64,000 nucleotides of DNA from Oscarella lobularis. Lineage: Eukaryota > Porifera > Homoscleromorpha > Homosclerophorida > Oscarellidae. This document shows, piece by piece, positions 1 to 9,658 of the stretch. Every line of letters begins with the position of its first letter. The first letter of the stretch is position 1. The notes below the pieces were generated by a model. It had not been told where the DNA came from. It ran no database searches and was given only the letters and a program-made list of their open reading frames with translations. The stretch is taken from the NCBI RefSeq assembly GCF_947507565.1, contig NC_089192.1, positions 1,798,001 through 1,862,000 of the forward strand, read 5' to 3'. The position numbers and the translations under genes were made by a program.

Positions 1-1017
1 CGACCCCGCAAATTAAATAAACAGGGTAGCCAATCAACTGCGTCAAAGCATAGGAAAGGTTCCCCCGAAAGGGGACCCTTTCCTTTAGTAATGCGAATAA
101 CGGTATCGTCTCGGCATACATGCACGTAAATGCACGCAAAAGACCTGATCAGTCGCAATAGGTTGAACGAAACGATCGTTATCGAGACGATCGTGCGAGA
201 ATTGCGCTATAGGGCATATTCACGGACGGCTTTGCGCGCGTTAGTATGTGGCAAAAACATAGGCTCACTCGTATTCCCCCACCCACAAATACCTTCGTTC
301 AAGCGAAAATAAAGCTAATATGCCAATTTTATTAAAATGACAGTTTAGTGACTGTACGAAATGTAGTCTGGCAAAAAACCGAAAATCGGGGCCTCCTTTC
401 CCCTTTTGTGGATATTAGCGATTCGACTCGCTGTAGGCACAACCTCTCCATCGAAACAGCTAAGTAATCCTCGAATAACTAAAATGGCTATAGAGGTTTA
501 TCGTAACATGCAGCGCGATGGTCTTTTTTCGCGTGCCACACACTCCGCGAAAGCCCCGGAAGCCCCGCCCCGTGAATATGCCCTATAGAAACGGTCTACG
601 ACCCCTGGTCCACCAAACAAGATATAAAGTACCTAAATCGCTGCAGAAACTGCCCGTTGGAGCGATAGCTTCGTCAAAAGAGGCTAGAAACGGACGAAGT
701 TCACTCTTATCCGGGTATCTACTTTTCAAAATGGCCGACGCTCGTTCAAAAAATCGCTCCATTGCTCTGTTCGTTTTCGCATCTTTAGGGTGTCGCTTGC
801 TTTAACGGTCTTTTTAGGACGTTTGATCGACTTTCTGAACTCGTGCGCGTGGCGAGAGACAACGAAATGAAAGGAAAAGAGTGAAATGGACGAATCATGT
901 CTGAATTCGATCGCGCGAGACGACGAATCGCCGCGAAGAACGTCAGGCTAGACATTCTAAACGACTTCGGTCTTCTGGACCTCGGCTGATGCGACCCAGA
1001 TAATACTTTACCAATCG

Positions 1018-1084
1018 TGACGTCACTAAAGTAGGGCGGAGAAAGCCGCATTGGATCACGTGCAGAAGCAGGGATGCATATAAA
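1018..1084 (+). promoter_or_regulatory. Promoter with CRE palindrome and TATA box
   Basis: A perfect TGACGTCA palindrome (1018-1025) is followed by TATAAA at 1079-1084, about 72 bases before the start codon at 1156. The same arrangement is kept in copy 3 (TGACGTCA at 56861-56868, TATAAA at 56921-56926) while surrounding bases differ, which supports function. Copy 2 has lost this region. CREB/ATF-type control is inferred from the motif only. Confidence 0.6.
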
Positions 1085-1155
1085 TTGGCAAGTGTATAGA
1101 AAATCAAGGTCAGTTGGCTTCGACCATTGCTCGGAATTGACTACTAAGGGAGCAT

Positions 1156-2174
1156 ATGTCTACCCAAGTGAATATCGCTCTTATTATCGCCGTTATAGGT
1201 ATGCATGCCGTCAAAGGTATGCATTCTAGTTTCGCGTAGCATGTAGAGTACATGTGTTCCCGCCTTACTAAACTCGTATAGCTGATGGCTAGTGTGCCTA
1301 GCCTAGCCTAAATGTCTCGGCCTTGTAGCCTACAAGGCCGAGACATTTAGGCTAGGCTATAGGCACATAAGAGTCACGGTGCACGAGCAGCATCCTTTTC
1401 GGCTTTAAGAAAACATTACTAAATGCAAAAAGATATATAAGTGCCACTTAGGTTCTAACGAAATTAGCGCGCCATTTTAAACGTCCTAAGAGTTCAAACG
1501 CTTTTGAAACTTTATCAGAGAATTCCGTAGCTTTGCAAATCGCAAGCGCGACGCATGACGCAATAGAAGGAATAGAATATCAGCGATTTTTCAAAGATAA
1601 CGATCTTGCGTAATTGCCCATCCCTAACGCGGCTATAGGAAATGTTTGGGACGAACAGAGCGCAAACTTTGAAATGACAGATACGGACGTGAACGACAAT
1701 GTACAGATCGAAACTTTCATCCGATTGAAAGAACTCGGCTTCAACGTCACCGTCATTATCGGCGCCATCCTGAGAAACGACGGAACGAGAGAAAACATTC
1801 AGAAACTTATCTACAAAAGAGAAAGCACACACGATTCTTTCATAGAACATCTCACTGAGCTGCATGAAGAATTACCGGAAATCGTTACCGAAGCGAAAGT
1901 GAAACTGATGATCGAGAGAAGGAATAAAAATCCTCTATCCTATACTGATGAAAACGCTCTTGTCGCACCGAAGAACCTTCTTCTGAAAATTAAATTCGAT
2001 CTCGATCCGTCGCAAGATCTCGAGTTCGTTTTTGCTCGTAGTGAGAACAAGGGTGACAGACGCAAGCGTGCATGGTGGACCAGCAAGGCAAAACGAGTTC
2101 ACGCTTCCATTGCTGTAGGCGTCGGCAAATCTTTCGGAGAATTCATCGATGGTGTTGTGGGAAGGAAGAAATAA
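1156..2174 (+). CDS. Secreted precursor with candidate amidated cationic peptide (copy 1, intact)
   Basis: Two exons, 1156-1216 and 1639-2174, joined by a GT-AG intron in phase 1, encode about 198 residues. Exon 1 is a signal peptide (MSTQVNIALIIAVIG, then MHAVKG). The middle is an acidic, unrecognised pro-region of about 140 residues. Near the C-terminus a furin-type site, GDRRKR, precedes a 34-residue tail that begins AWWTSKAKR and ends GVVGRKK. A glycine followed by basic residues is the usual signal for C-terminal amidation. The signal / acidic pro-part / RRKR / cationic amphipathic tail / amidation layout is that of antimicrobial or neuropeptide precursors. I know no named family that matches. 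The peptide role is inferred; the exon structure is read directly and is supported by two paralogues. Confidence 0.7.
1299..1359. repeat. 61-base near-perfect hairpin in intron 1
   Basis: Two 30-base arms (1299-1328 and 1330-1359) are exact reverse complements around a single central C at 1329. It lies inside the intron of the copy 1 peptide gene. The same place in copy 3 (about 57150-57190) has only the right-hand part of one arm. Confidence 0.9.
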
Positions 2175-3020
2175 CTTAAGCACTACATTGAATGAAGCTA
2201 GTGACCCTGCGATGCTGAGCTGAAGTTTGTCTGCATGTTTGTTCAATGCAAGTTGTGCCTTCCATATATGCGAATGCGGCCCCTTACACACACAGTACTG
2301 CCCTCATTCGCAATGCCATGATATTCATCGCAAGGACATGCAACTGATAAATTGACCTTTTAGCGTATGACGTTCTACATATATTTATTGCTGTCCGCTT
2401 TTGCGCCACACTCCGTCTATCTCTCTCCATTAAGCCGGGGGAACAAACGTTTTATTTATTGTATATATAGGACGCCCGCGGAGCAAAGTCCAAAGTATTT
2501 TGTACACGATCATCTTAGTACAGAAGGAGCGCTTCGATGTGAATGGAATTCATGTTGTCATCTGTATATTTCTGGGAAGTCCTGTTAGAATGCTATATCC
2601 ACAAGGATGCCTCTAAAGCAGCCGATGGCACGTCTCCGCCTGAATACAACAGCAACTGTGCGTCAAATTCGCGAGGCATTGCATGCGATGAAACGATCTA
2701 AAGCCGGTAATTTTCAAATGGTTGATGTGCCAAACCAAAACACCGTTCCCGTAACTATACGGCTGGATAGGAAGTTTCTGTGAAACTGCAATCTATTTCA
2801 AGGATGTGCACAATACTTACGAGAAACCAGGAAAATGTACATGAGACAGGATGAACAGGAGACATATGAAACTTACTCTTTTGCTCGAATGCATGAGTGT
2901 GAGAACGATAGAGTCTGCTCGGCACCGGAAACATACAAATATATTGACTCATTCAAAGTAGCGTCTTTCTCGTCACAACCAACTGATCGTATTGCGATGC
3001 CTTTTTTAGCCTTAGCATAG
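2175..3020 (+). pseudogene. Degenerate EGF-like repeat region
   Basis: Downstream of the peptide gene, all three copies keep pieces that read as EGF-like modules broken by stops and frame changes. In copy 2 near 45537-45600 the reading is SCNxGWIGSFCETAI-like (CNYGWIGSFCETAIYF). In copy 3 near 58549-58610 it is VSCNYGWRGTSCETAICF, followed by a cysteine-rich piece, PGNCTCEREWTGN. Cysteine spacing and the aromatic-glycine step fit the end of EGF repeats. No copy keeps an open frame. It is probably the relic of an EGF-repeat gene carried along in the duplicated block. Confidence 0.45.
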
Positions 3021-3723
3021 TTTCCCTAAAGCACAACTTTATATTTCTTCATAGATTGAACTAGGAGCAAGGATATCATCATATTCATGGCCATATTCAA
3101 AGGAGGAGGCAAAATAGGTTAGGATTCCCTTCTGGTAAATGAACTGGAGCATCTGACTTCAAACAAGGAACTGTTCAAAATATGAAAAGAATTTGTGCCT
3201 ATACATGATTTCCAAACTGAAAGTAGTGAAACGTCGTGAGATGACAACTTCAAACGTCGACACAAAACCTACATGAGCTACATATCTGTACTATATAATT
3301 GAGGAGATCGACGACTGGACGTAGTGCCTTCAAATCCGTCGGATGAAGACTTCGATTCATTATTAAATGTATATACACCTATAAAGGAAATAGAAATCTA
3401 TGTTACCATGTAGAGATCGATCGATCGATCTCACCGTGACGGATATTTTCTATCGACAATAATTCACGCGGTGCAGCATCACGTACATCGACGCCGAGAA
3501 AATAGCAGACACGAGAGATGGGATCCCGCACAGCGGCCTGCAACAATTCGTTCCAACGGCTTGGACAAAGAGATTTGCTGGTAAACTGATTTGCTTTCCG
3601 AACGCCGACCAGCGATCGAGACCTCCAGCGAGAGTAGCTAGAGACTGAGTACATGCAGCTTCCCGACTGAATCACGTTATACGGGACTCAAGAGTACTTT
3701 ATCCGGGACAGCACTTTTAAACA

Positions 3724-6012
3724 TGGCGCAGCGTCTTTCCGCCGAAATCGTCTCTCCCAGACACGCGAAATCGTTTCGATCCCGGCGAATTTTCCTCTGC
3801 CATCGACTGCAGAGAGTAGATCCTAGTGTCATCGCCGAAAACTCTTCCATTCGTCATGGCTGATCAGTTAGCCGAAGATTTGGCCAAGAGAGGAAAGCTG
3901 ACGTCAGCCATTCTGCAGCTACTAATGCAATCTACACTAACGCGCCTCAATCTGATGTGTCTTCGTTCGATCGACGACGAACCGAAATTCCTCTCCCAGT
4001 TGGCTAATCAGCGTCACGTGGTCGACATCGACTTGTCTTTCAGCCCTTGTTTGGGCCAGCTGTCGGTTCCGTTTGTGCGAGCTCTTTCGTCATCTTGTAA
4101 GGAGACTCTTATGTCGTTTTCGGCGAGCTATGTGCGAAATCTTGGCATTGAGGACCTACGGAACTTTACGCGTCTTCGTCATCTTGACGTCAGCTTTACG
4201 CGGGTTTCAATGAAAACCATTCAAGATTTGTGCGGTTGCTTGAAGGATCTTACTAGGCACAGACATGACTTGGCGTGAAGTTTTTGACGTCGCTTCGAAG
4301 CTGCCTCAACTGAAACATCTCGGAATGAATCATCTTCAAATTATGACGTACAACGAAGAGAGAGCGTTCTGCGACCCAGACATTAGAACTGATTGGTTAA
4401 CATCTTTTTTTTGACAACGTCAAAACACTGACGTCATTAGATATCCTTTGGCCGGGGAACTTATTTTGAAAGCGATGTGCTGGCTCTGATAATGGATACG
4501 GTCCATATGAATGCTCCAAAGACTCTGACTCGTCTTGTAACGAGTGGGTGGGTTTCAGATCAAGTTTCCAGTGTTTATGATGCTGAAAACTTTCCGTTTG
4601 AACTCGTCATTTTTCTCGCAAGTCGTCGAACACCACTTCATCGCTTAGTACTTTGGAAAGAATCAATTCTTGTCCGAGGTCTGATTTTGGATTCAGATTC
4701 GAATTGGGAAAGAGTACCCGTGAATGGGGCGCAGATAATTTTGTCAAGAGGGCTTTCACTTCTTTGTCTATCTAATGAAGTACTTCGATCTTCTCTGTGA
4801 CTATTATGGCTTTGATATGCAATCGAAGCAGTCGGATGATAGCACAGACTTTCTCCAGTTTCCCGAGGCAAAGGAAGCTACTGTGCTCGACCATCTATCT
4901 GATTTCTTCATACCTTGTTTACTGAGAGATAGACATCATTTGGAATCGCAGAACGTTTTGTCAGACCTGAAAACCATTCCTCTTCATCTTTATTCGATTG
5001 ATCATCGTGTACCTTCTCCGTTATTTTATCGTCTATTGACTCGTCTTACTCGACGTTTTCCTCGACTTACCGTGCTCTACAGAAACGTTGCCTATTTTCA
5101 CGTCTATCCTGGTCACCGTTTGGAAATAACTCTTCGCCAGACGGATATTCAGTTTTGCGGCATGTCTTCACCAACAAAGAAATTGTTTTGCAACGTTTGT
5201 TCTGCCGTAAGAGAACACGTAATGTCTGAAGTTTCAAAGTCAAAGCAGCAGGGAATGCCTGGGTTAAATCTTCACCTTGGATTAATTCAAGATGGTGATT
5301 TTGTTTCACTGGAAGGATATCCGATCAAAACTAAGCAATTGTATGCAAAGGGAAAAGAAATTGCTTTTACCCCGAAGTTACTTGAGTGGTTTGGTGATTT
5401 ATACGAGCAGGTAAATAATCAGTTACCAATTAACAGGTTGGATTGTTGTTCTCTATTTTCCTTAGGTTCCTTGCGTTAGAGATCTAAATGTTAGTAAACC
5501 CATTAGCGATTTGATTGAGCCGGAATTGCATCCAGCAATAGCTAGAACTATACGACTTCTTGACGTTGAAGACAAGTTAGGTGATGACTGGAGATCACTC
5601 GGGCAAAAACTTCTTCGACGACCTCTAACAAATTTTGACACGTTTCTTCAAGCAGCTGGTGGTCCAACATTATTTGTTTTGAAAAGATGGCAACAACAAG
5701 AGGGGCGTAGAGCGACGATTGGCGCTCTGATCGAGAGTTTGAGCACTATTTATCGGAACGATGTTGCTGATATCATTTTGAAATACCTTGAAGTAAGACT
5801 CTATTCCTATCGAGATTGGCCTTTTGTCGATATTTGAGTTATAGTCTTGCGATACCGACGAAGCGCTGGAGGAGACGTCTGCTCGCAAGCCAAACCTATG
5901 TAGTACTACTCCAGTATTTGAAGAGCAGTTCTTTCTGAATGTTGTCTCTTTAGACGTTCACGTTGGTGGTAATACGGCTGAGAAAGGAGGGATTGTTTAC
6001 GATTTTCGGTAG
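3724..6012 (+). pseudogene. Leucine-rich-repeat / COR-like / Death-domain gene with several frame breaks
   Basis: The N-terminal part (from the ATG at 3724; clean frame from about 3826) reads LPFVMADQLAEDLAKRGKL, then leucine-rich repeats such as LTRLNLMCLRSIDD and LRHLDVSFTR, resembling the ZYG11/ZER1 style. A middle region (4775-5410) contains YRNVAYFHVYPGHRLEITL and is followed by a 55-base intron (5411-5465). The next exon (5466-5792) is a Death domain: ELHPAIARTIRLLDVEDKLG, then WRSLGQKLLRRPL and LKRWQQQEGRRATIGALIES. A second intron (5793-5844) leads to a short final exon ending at TAG 6010-6012. The frame breaks near 3815 (two extra bases), 4255, 4410 (in a T run) and 4785. Homologous N-terminal pieces lie at 15909-16310 and 41213-41569. 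It may be a decaying gene, or a live one with assembly indels; the correct splice sites and open Death exon argue that decay, if real, is recent. Confidence 0.65.
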
Positions 6013-6540
6013 GCATGCTGTTCGGCAGGATTGTTTATTTAATTTGTATCTTGAAGAAAAATCAATGTTTCTCTTAATTAATTGAACAACGGATTGTACG
6101 ACGCAAGGTGATTAAATTCATAGAATAGTCTGTTTCTTAACACCGTACCGGCTCTCATAGTGCGCCTCGAGCTCTATACTTTCAACTGCAGTTTGCTGTG
6201 GATTTTTATTCGACAGCAAGGCTTTATTGAAAAGTGAGCAATTTAAGCTATACCAGCGTTCCGTTCGATCATTCATGTGATGATTGATTGATTGTTACAT
6301 TTATGCAATGTTCACATTCCGAATTCTATAGCGCCGTACGAGTGCGCAGCTGCCTCTTGCCACTCCAGCGTACACCGTTTTCTCGCGAGTCAGTTAGTTA
6401 CTGGGCTTTCAGGCAATACATACATGTATAGGCGTACGGGAGAACGTTATTTCTAAATACAGTATTTATGTTTTCAGTAGCTATATCAGCTTTACCGCTT
6501 TCTCTTTGTTTACTTGGTTTTTGCTCTCATATGTTTTTGA
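6013..6540. other. Intergenic, no gene seen
   Basis: AT-rich spacer between the Death-domain gene and the secreted-protein gene. I see no open frame with splice support and no repeat shared with the rest of the window. Confidence 0.5.
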
Positions 6541-7520
6541 AATGACATCTACCGTGACGTCCCTGTTGCTTGTGGTCATTGTGTCAAGGTATTGTTCGGC
6601 ATCAGTTGACTGTGAAGGAGGCGTTTTTTTGTTGTGCCCTCATCGGGGCCTAGTGTTTGCCTTCCTTCCACTTGACGACTACATAGATCTTCAAAAAGGC
6701 GCAACTCCCGACGTGCAATCAGTAAGTTTTATAACTGTCGATCGTTTGATGCGACGGAATTCTTTCAACGTTTGACTTCTTTCAGACAGAAGCTCCTCCT
6801 CCAACGTCCGTCGCGTCGTCAACCCAGGTATAACTATAGTAGTCTTAGTGCAGTGGAAGGTGCTTTCCAATTGACAAACGATATAGAGCGTTTCCAATTC
6901 GGCACTGCTAGTTTACCGCTACATGTCTCCTCTTTGGCTCCAAAGTCACGCGAATTTTAAAGAGACGCCATCTTCGGTTTTGGCGCAAACGATGGAGTTT
7001 GGCAGTGGAACAACGTTTCGCCATTTTTTAAAGTGGTTAGTATACGCACATGCGATGGGCTGGCTGGTAATATACCTTGTCAAAGGTCAAATTAATACAA
7101 GCCCGGGTTCTTAATGATAATATAGCCTACTCCATTCAGATGGCCTTCTTTTTTACGCCTATGAGCGATAGCGATCCCATCGTTCAAATTTGCGACGGCA
7201 GTTTTTGCGCTGGTACTTGGTACTGGGATCCAAACATGGCGAGTGACTTCGGCGGCGTTGATTCAAGTGCCCAATGTAGTGGATCGCATAGTAGCACCAT
7301 CACTACACCAAACTCGCCTTCTACTAACTGGAGCATTCGCCTTGAAATTCATCCTAATTCTACGTCAGGAATTTTGTACGTTACCACAAAGTCATTAGCG
7401 CGTGTATACGATCAAAAATTGAAGCCAAGTCAAGGTCTTCTCTTAAAAGTGTGCAGAGATCACGGAGTCGAAACGTATCAGTTCCATTTGTTTGAATTGG
7501 CTTTGCATAAGAACAAATAA
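6541..7520 (+). CDS. Secreted protein of unknown family (exon model partial)
   Basis: The start at 6541 gives a signal peptide (MTSTVTSLLLVVIVSRYCSA) followed by a cysteine-containing stretch. Exon 1 ends at 6721 (donor GTAAGT) and joins in frame to 6786-6827, a short Thr/Pro/Ser-rich linker. I could not place the following exon cleanly. The last coding piece ends at 7520. It starts near 7141 and reads like a compact beta-rich domain: IVQICDGSFCAGTWYWDPN, then TNWSIRLEIHPNSTSG and LLLKVCRDHGVETYQFHLFE. Potential N-glycosylation sites (NWS, NST) fit secretion. I do not recognise the domain. An upstream ATG at 6506 is also possible but would extend the N-terminus ahead of the hydrophobic core. 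Confidence 0.5.
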
Positions 7521-8430
7521 GCTGCAGCTTTTTGTGAACAATGCAATCTTAATTTGCTTCTTGGTCTCTTTTCTGTTTTAGTTTTACACGCAGATTGCCA
7601 TTGTGTATCAAGTCACAACGAATTCTGTTTTAGTGAGTTTTTAGTGCCTTCATTCATATATTCAACAAATTTATTAAGTATTAAGCTAGAAGTTCATTGC
7701 ATACTCTATATACTATTTAATTAGGTCACGAAGTTTCCTGATATCTAAATAAAATGCGGTACACACTCATGCAGTACTTTTCCCCGCCAGCGCATATATT
7801 AATTGTATATACCCAGCACGAGCAAGTGTGCAAACTTTTACACAGGCGATATCGAAATATATAAATTATTGGGGCAAAGATTTAAAATTTCTTTCCAAGG
7901 TGATGGTGGTATTTAATGGTTTTTCTAATTCGGATAGTATACACGGTACTGACTCGGAGTAGGAACGAGAGTGTCCAAGAGCCTATATACTGTATTACTT
8001 GTATTACTTCGTGACTCAGCAACTGAACCGTTAACTTTACGATATCCTAAAAAAATTCTTTTTAGGGGACTAATGGCAATGTAGCACTTCTGAGTGTGGT
8101 ATCAAAGAAATGCGTCACATCGTGTGTCAGAGATCGCGTGCGCTATTGCTTTAGCGGATCTCTTTTTTGCAACCGGTTTCCTCTTTTGCTCTGTCAAAAA
8201 CGAATCGAAAATCTAGTCTCGAACACAAGCGGGAATCGTTTCTGATGGTAGGCATGAAGATATAGGACGTCGGGGGCCCCAGCCTTGCTTGCCGCGGAAG
8301 TTCTGTCAAATTTTCGACGAAGAAAAGAGCTTTTACGTCGCTTCGTGGCTATCCAAAGCGACCTTATAAAGCGAAAGACAGAATAAGGTATTCTAAAAAA
8401 GGGGTTCTCACTCGGGGGAGAATTAAGCTC
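7521..8430. other. Intergenic, no gene; start of a diverged ~490-base duplication
   Basis: No coding signal. Sequence from about 8215 (a tctcgaacacaagcgggaa-type stretch) recurs in diverged form from about 8690, suggesting an old local duplication of roughly 490 bases. Confidence 0.4.
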
Positions 8431-8439
8431 AGCTTGACT

Positions 8440-9065
8440 CAGATTGATATTTCTACGCTGTTAGAATCACCCTCTATCTAGAAACTCTTTGTCAGATCGA
8501 TCTCTACATAGACAATATGGGGAGAAATAATCTTTCATCAAAAATCTTGGCGAGCTGTGTCTCTACATAGAAAATCGTATGGTCAACTACATATAGATAA
8601 TATAAAAAATCTGCGTATAATCAGTGTCTACATAGAATGTCTGCGGGAGATCGGTCTCTACATAGAATGTCTGGAAAGGATTAGCTCCGGTCTCGAACAC
8701 GTTTGGGAATCGTTGCTGATCTTTGGCTTGCAAATAAGGTGTTGGGGGTGCTGGCTTGGATATTTATCAAATAGCCCTTTTGCCCAATTAAGGGCCTTTT
8801 TTGTCTCTTTGTCGCTAAAAAAGCAGCCATCTGAAAGCGAACGACGAAAATAAGGTTTGCTGCAAAAGGGGCCTTAAGTGGGAAGAGAATGAGTTCCGAG
8901 CTCTCTGCATAGAGAATCTGCGTGGAATCGATCTCTACATCAAAATCTGGTTGAGGGATATATCTCTACGTCGAATATCTTGGTGAGATCACTCTTTATA
9001 TGGAAAGTTTGAGTGATGATTATCTCTACATAGAAATTCTCCGTGTGATTAATCTCTATATCCTT
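8440..9065. repeat. Degenerate minisatellite with 'tctctacatagaa' core
   Basis: About a dozen diverged units of roughly 30-40 bases share a core close to gatctctacatagaa followed by tctgcgtgagat. Copies are visible at 8496, 8559, 8624, 8655, 8903, 8930, 8962 and 9021. An unrelated piece of the older local duplication (about 8690-8880) interrupts the array. Confidence 0.65.
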
Positions 9066-9658
9066 TGGTGTGGGCCTATTAATTACGAGAGGATCTAAAT
9101 GCACATGCATTGGCGTCGTTCAATGATTTGTCTACGGCTTTCCATATGAAAAGGTGACCTAACTTCGAGAAGGCAGTATGATGTTTTTCACAGATGCATT
9201 TTTTGTCTTTGTCCTGTGCTAGAGACTCTCTTCGGCGACGTTCCAGCCCAGACACGTGTTATCAACTCTCAAAGACCTCCGAGGTGAAAGAGGCTATACC
9301 TCTATAGCAGGGGCCGATAGAGTTGGCTTCCCCACTATGGCGAGACGCGGTGGGTCACAATAGCGGTCCCCTTGGATAACATGGGTGGCGGACTCACATC
9401 CGAGGACGCTTCACTCCCAAGGCCCATCTCCGAGGCCAATCGAGGATAAAGAGGCCGTACCCCGTGCTTCGTGGGTCAACCGTAGCTCCGGGCTCCGTGT
9501 CCACCAGAGGGCGTGGGTGAATCGCCCTCCCTGCCTGAAGACGCCGAAAGGACGATCATTTGTAGCTTGAATAACTTCCGGTTTATTTCCGTGTTTATTA
9601 AAATACAAAAATTGTTTTCTTGTCTTATTTTATTGCGTCGCGCCGCGCCGCGCCCTAA

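Larger units (their letters stand above)
1..3510 (+). repeat. Segmental duplication, copy 1 (secreted-peptide gene plus EGF-like relic)
   Basis: This block is repeated in direct orientation at 44366-46316 and 56820-58980. Positions 1-108 match 44366-44469 nearly base for base. Positions 1666-3510 match 44470-46316. The promoter, exon 1 and exon 2 (about 1000-2174) match 56850-58010. A short piece of its downstream part (about 3267-3335) recurs inverted at 15863-15935. Each copy carries a different lesion, so this is an old, diverging family and not an assembly duplicate. Positions 108-1000 hold no convincing gene. Confidence 0.85.

Noticed and set aside
207-588. 19-base perfect inverted repeat (207-225 and 570-588) with imperfect extension
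   Set aside because: No target duplication found and no other copy in the window; could be an old miniature element but not supportable.
785-1051. 88-residue minus-strand frame near the peptide promoter, with a shorter relative at 56664-56933
   Set aside because: It overlaps the conserved promoter and is shared only because the promoter block is duplicated; no start or splice evidence.
3418-3432. (GATC)n run, also at 46208
   Set aside because: Simple short repeat within the duplicated block; no sign of function.
9385-9570. Open frame in the GC-rich Helitron end, repeated near 28426 and 54347 (MADSHPRTLHSQGP-like)
   Set aside because: It is conserved only because the repeat is; it has no start context, splice support or known domain, and the opposite strand is equally open.
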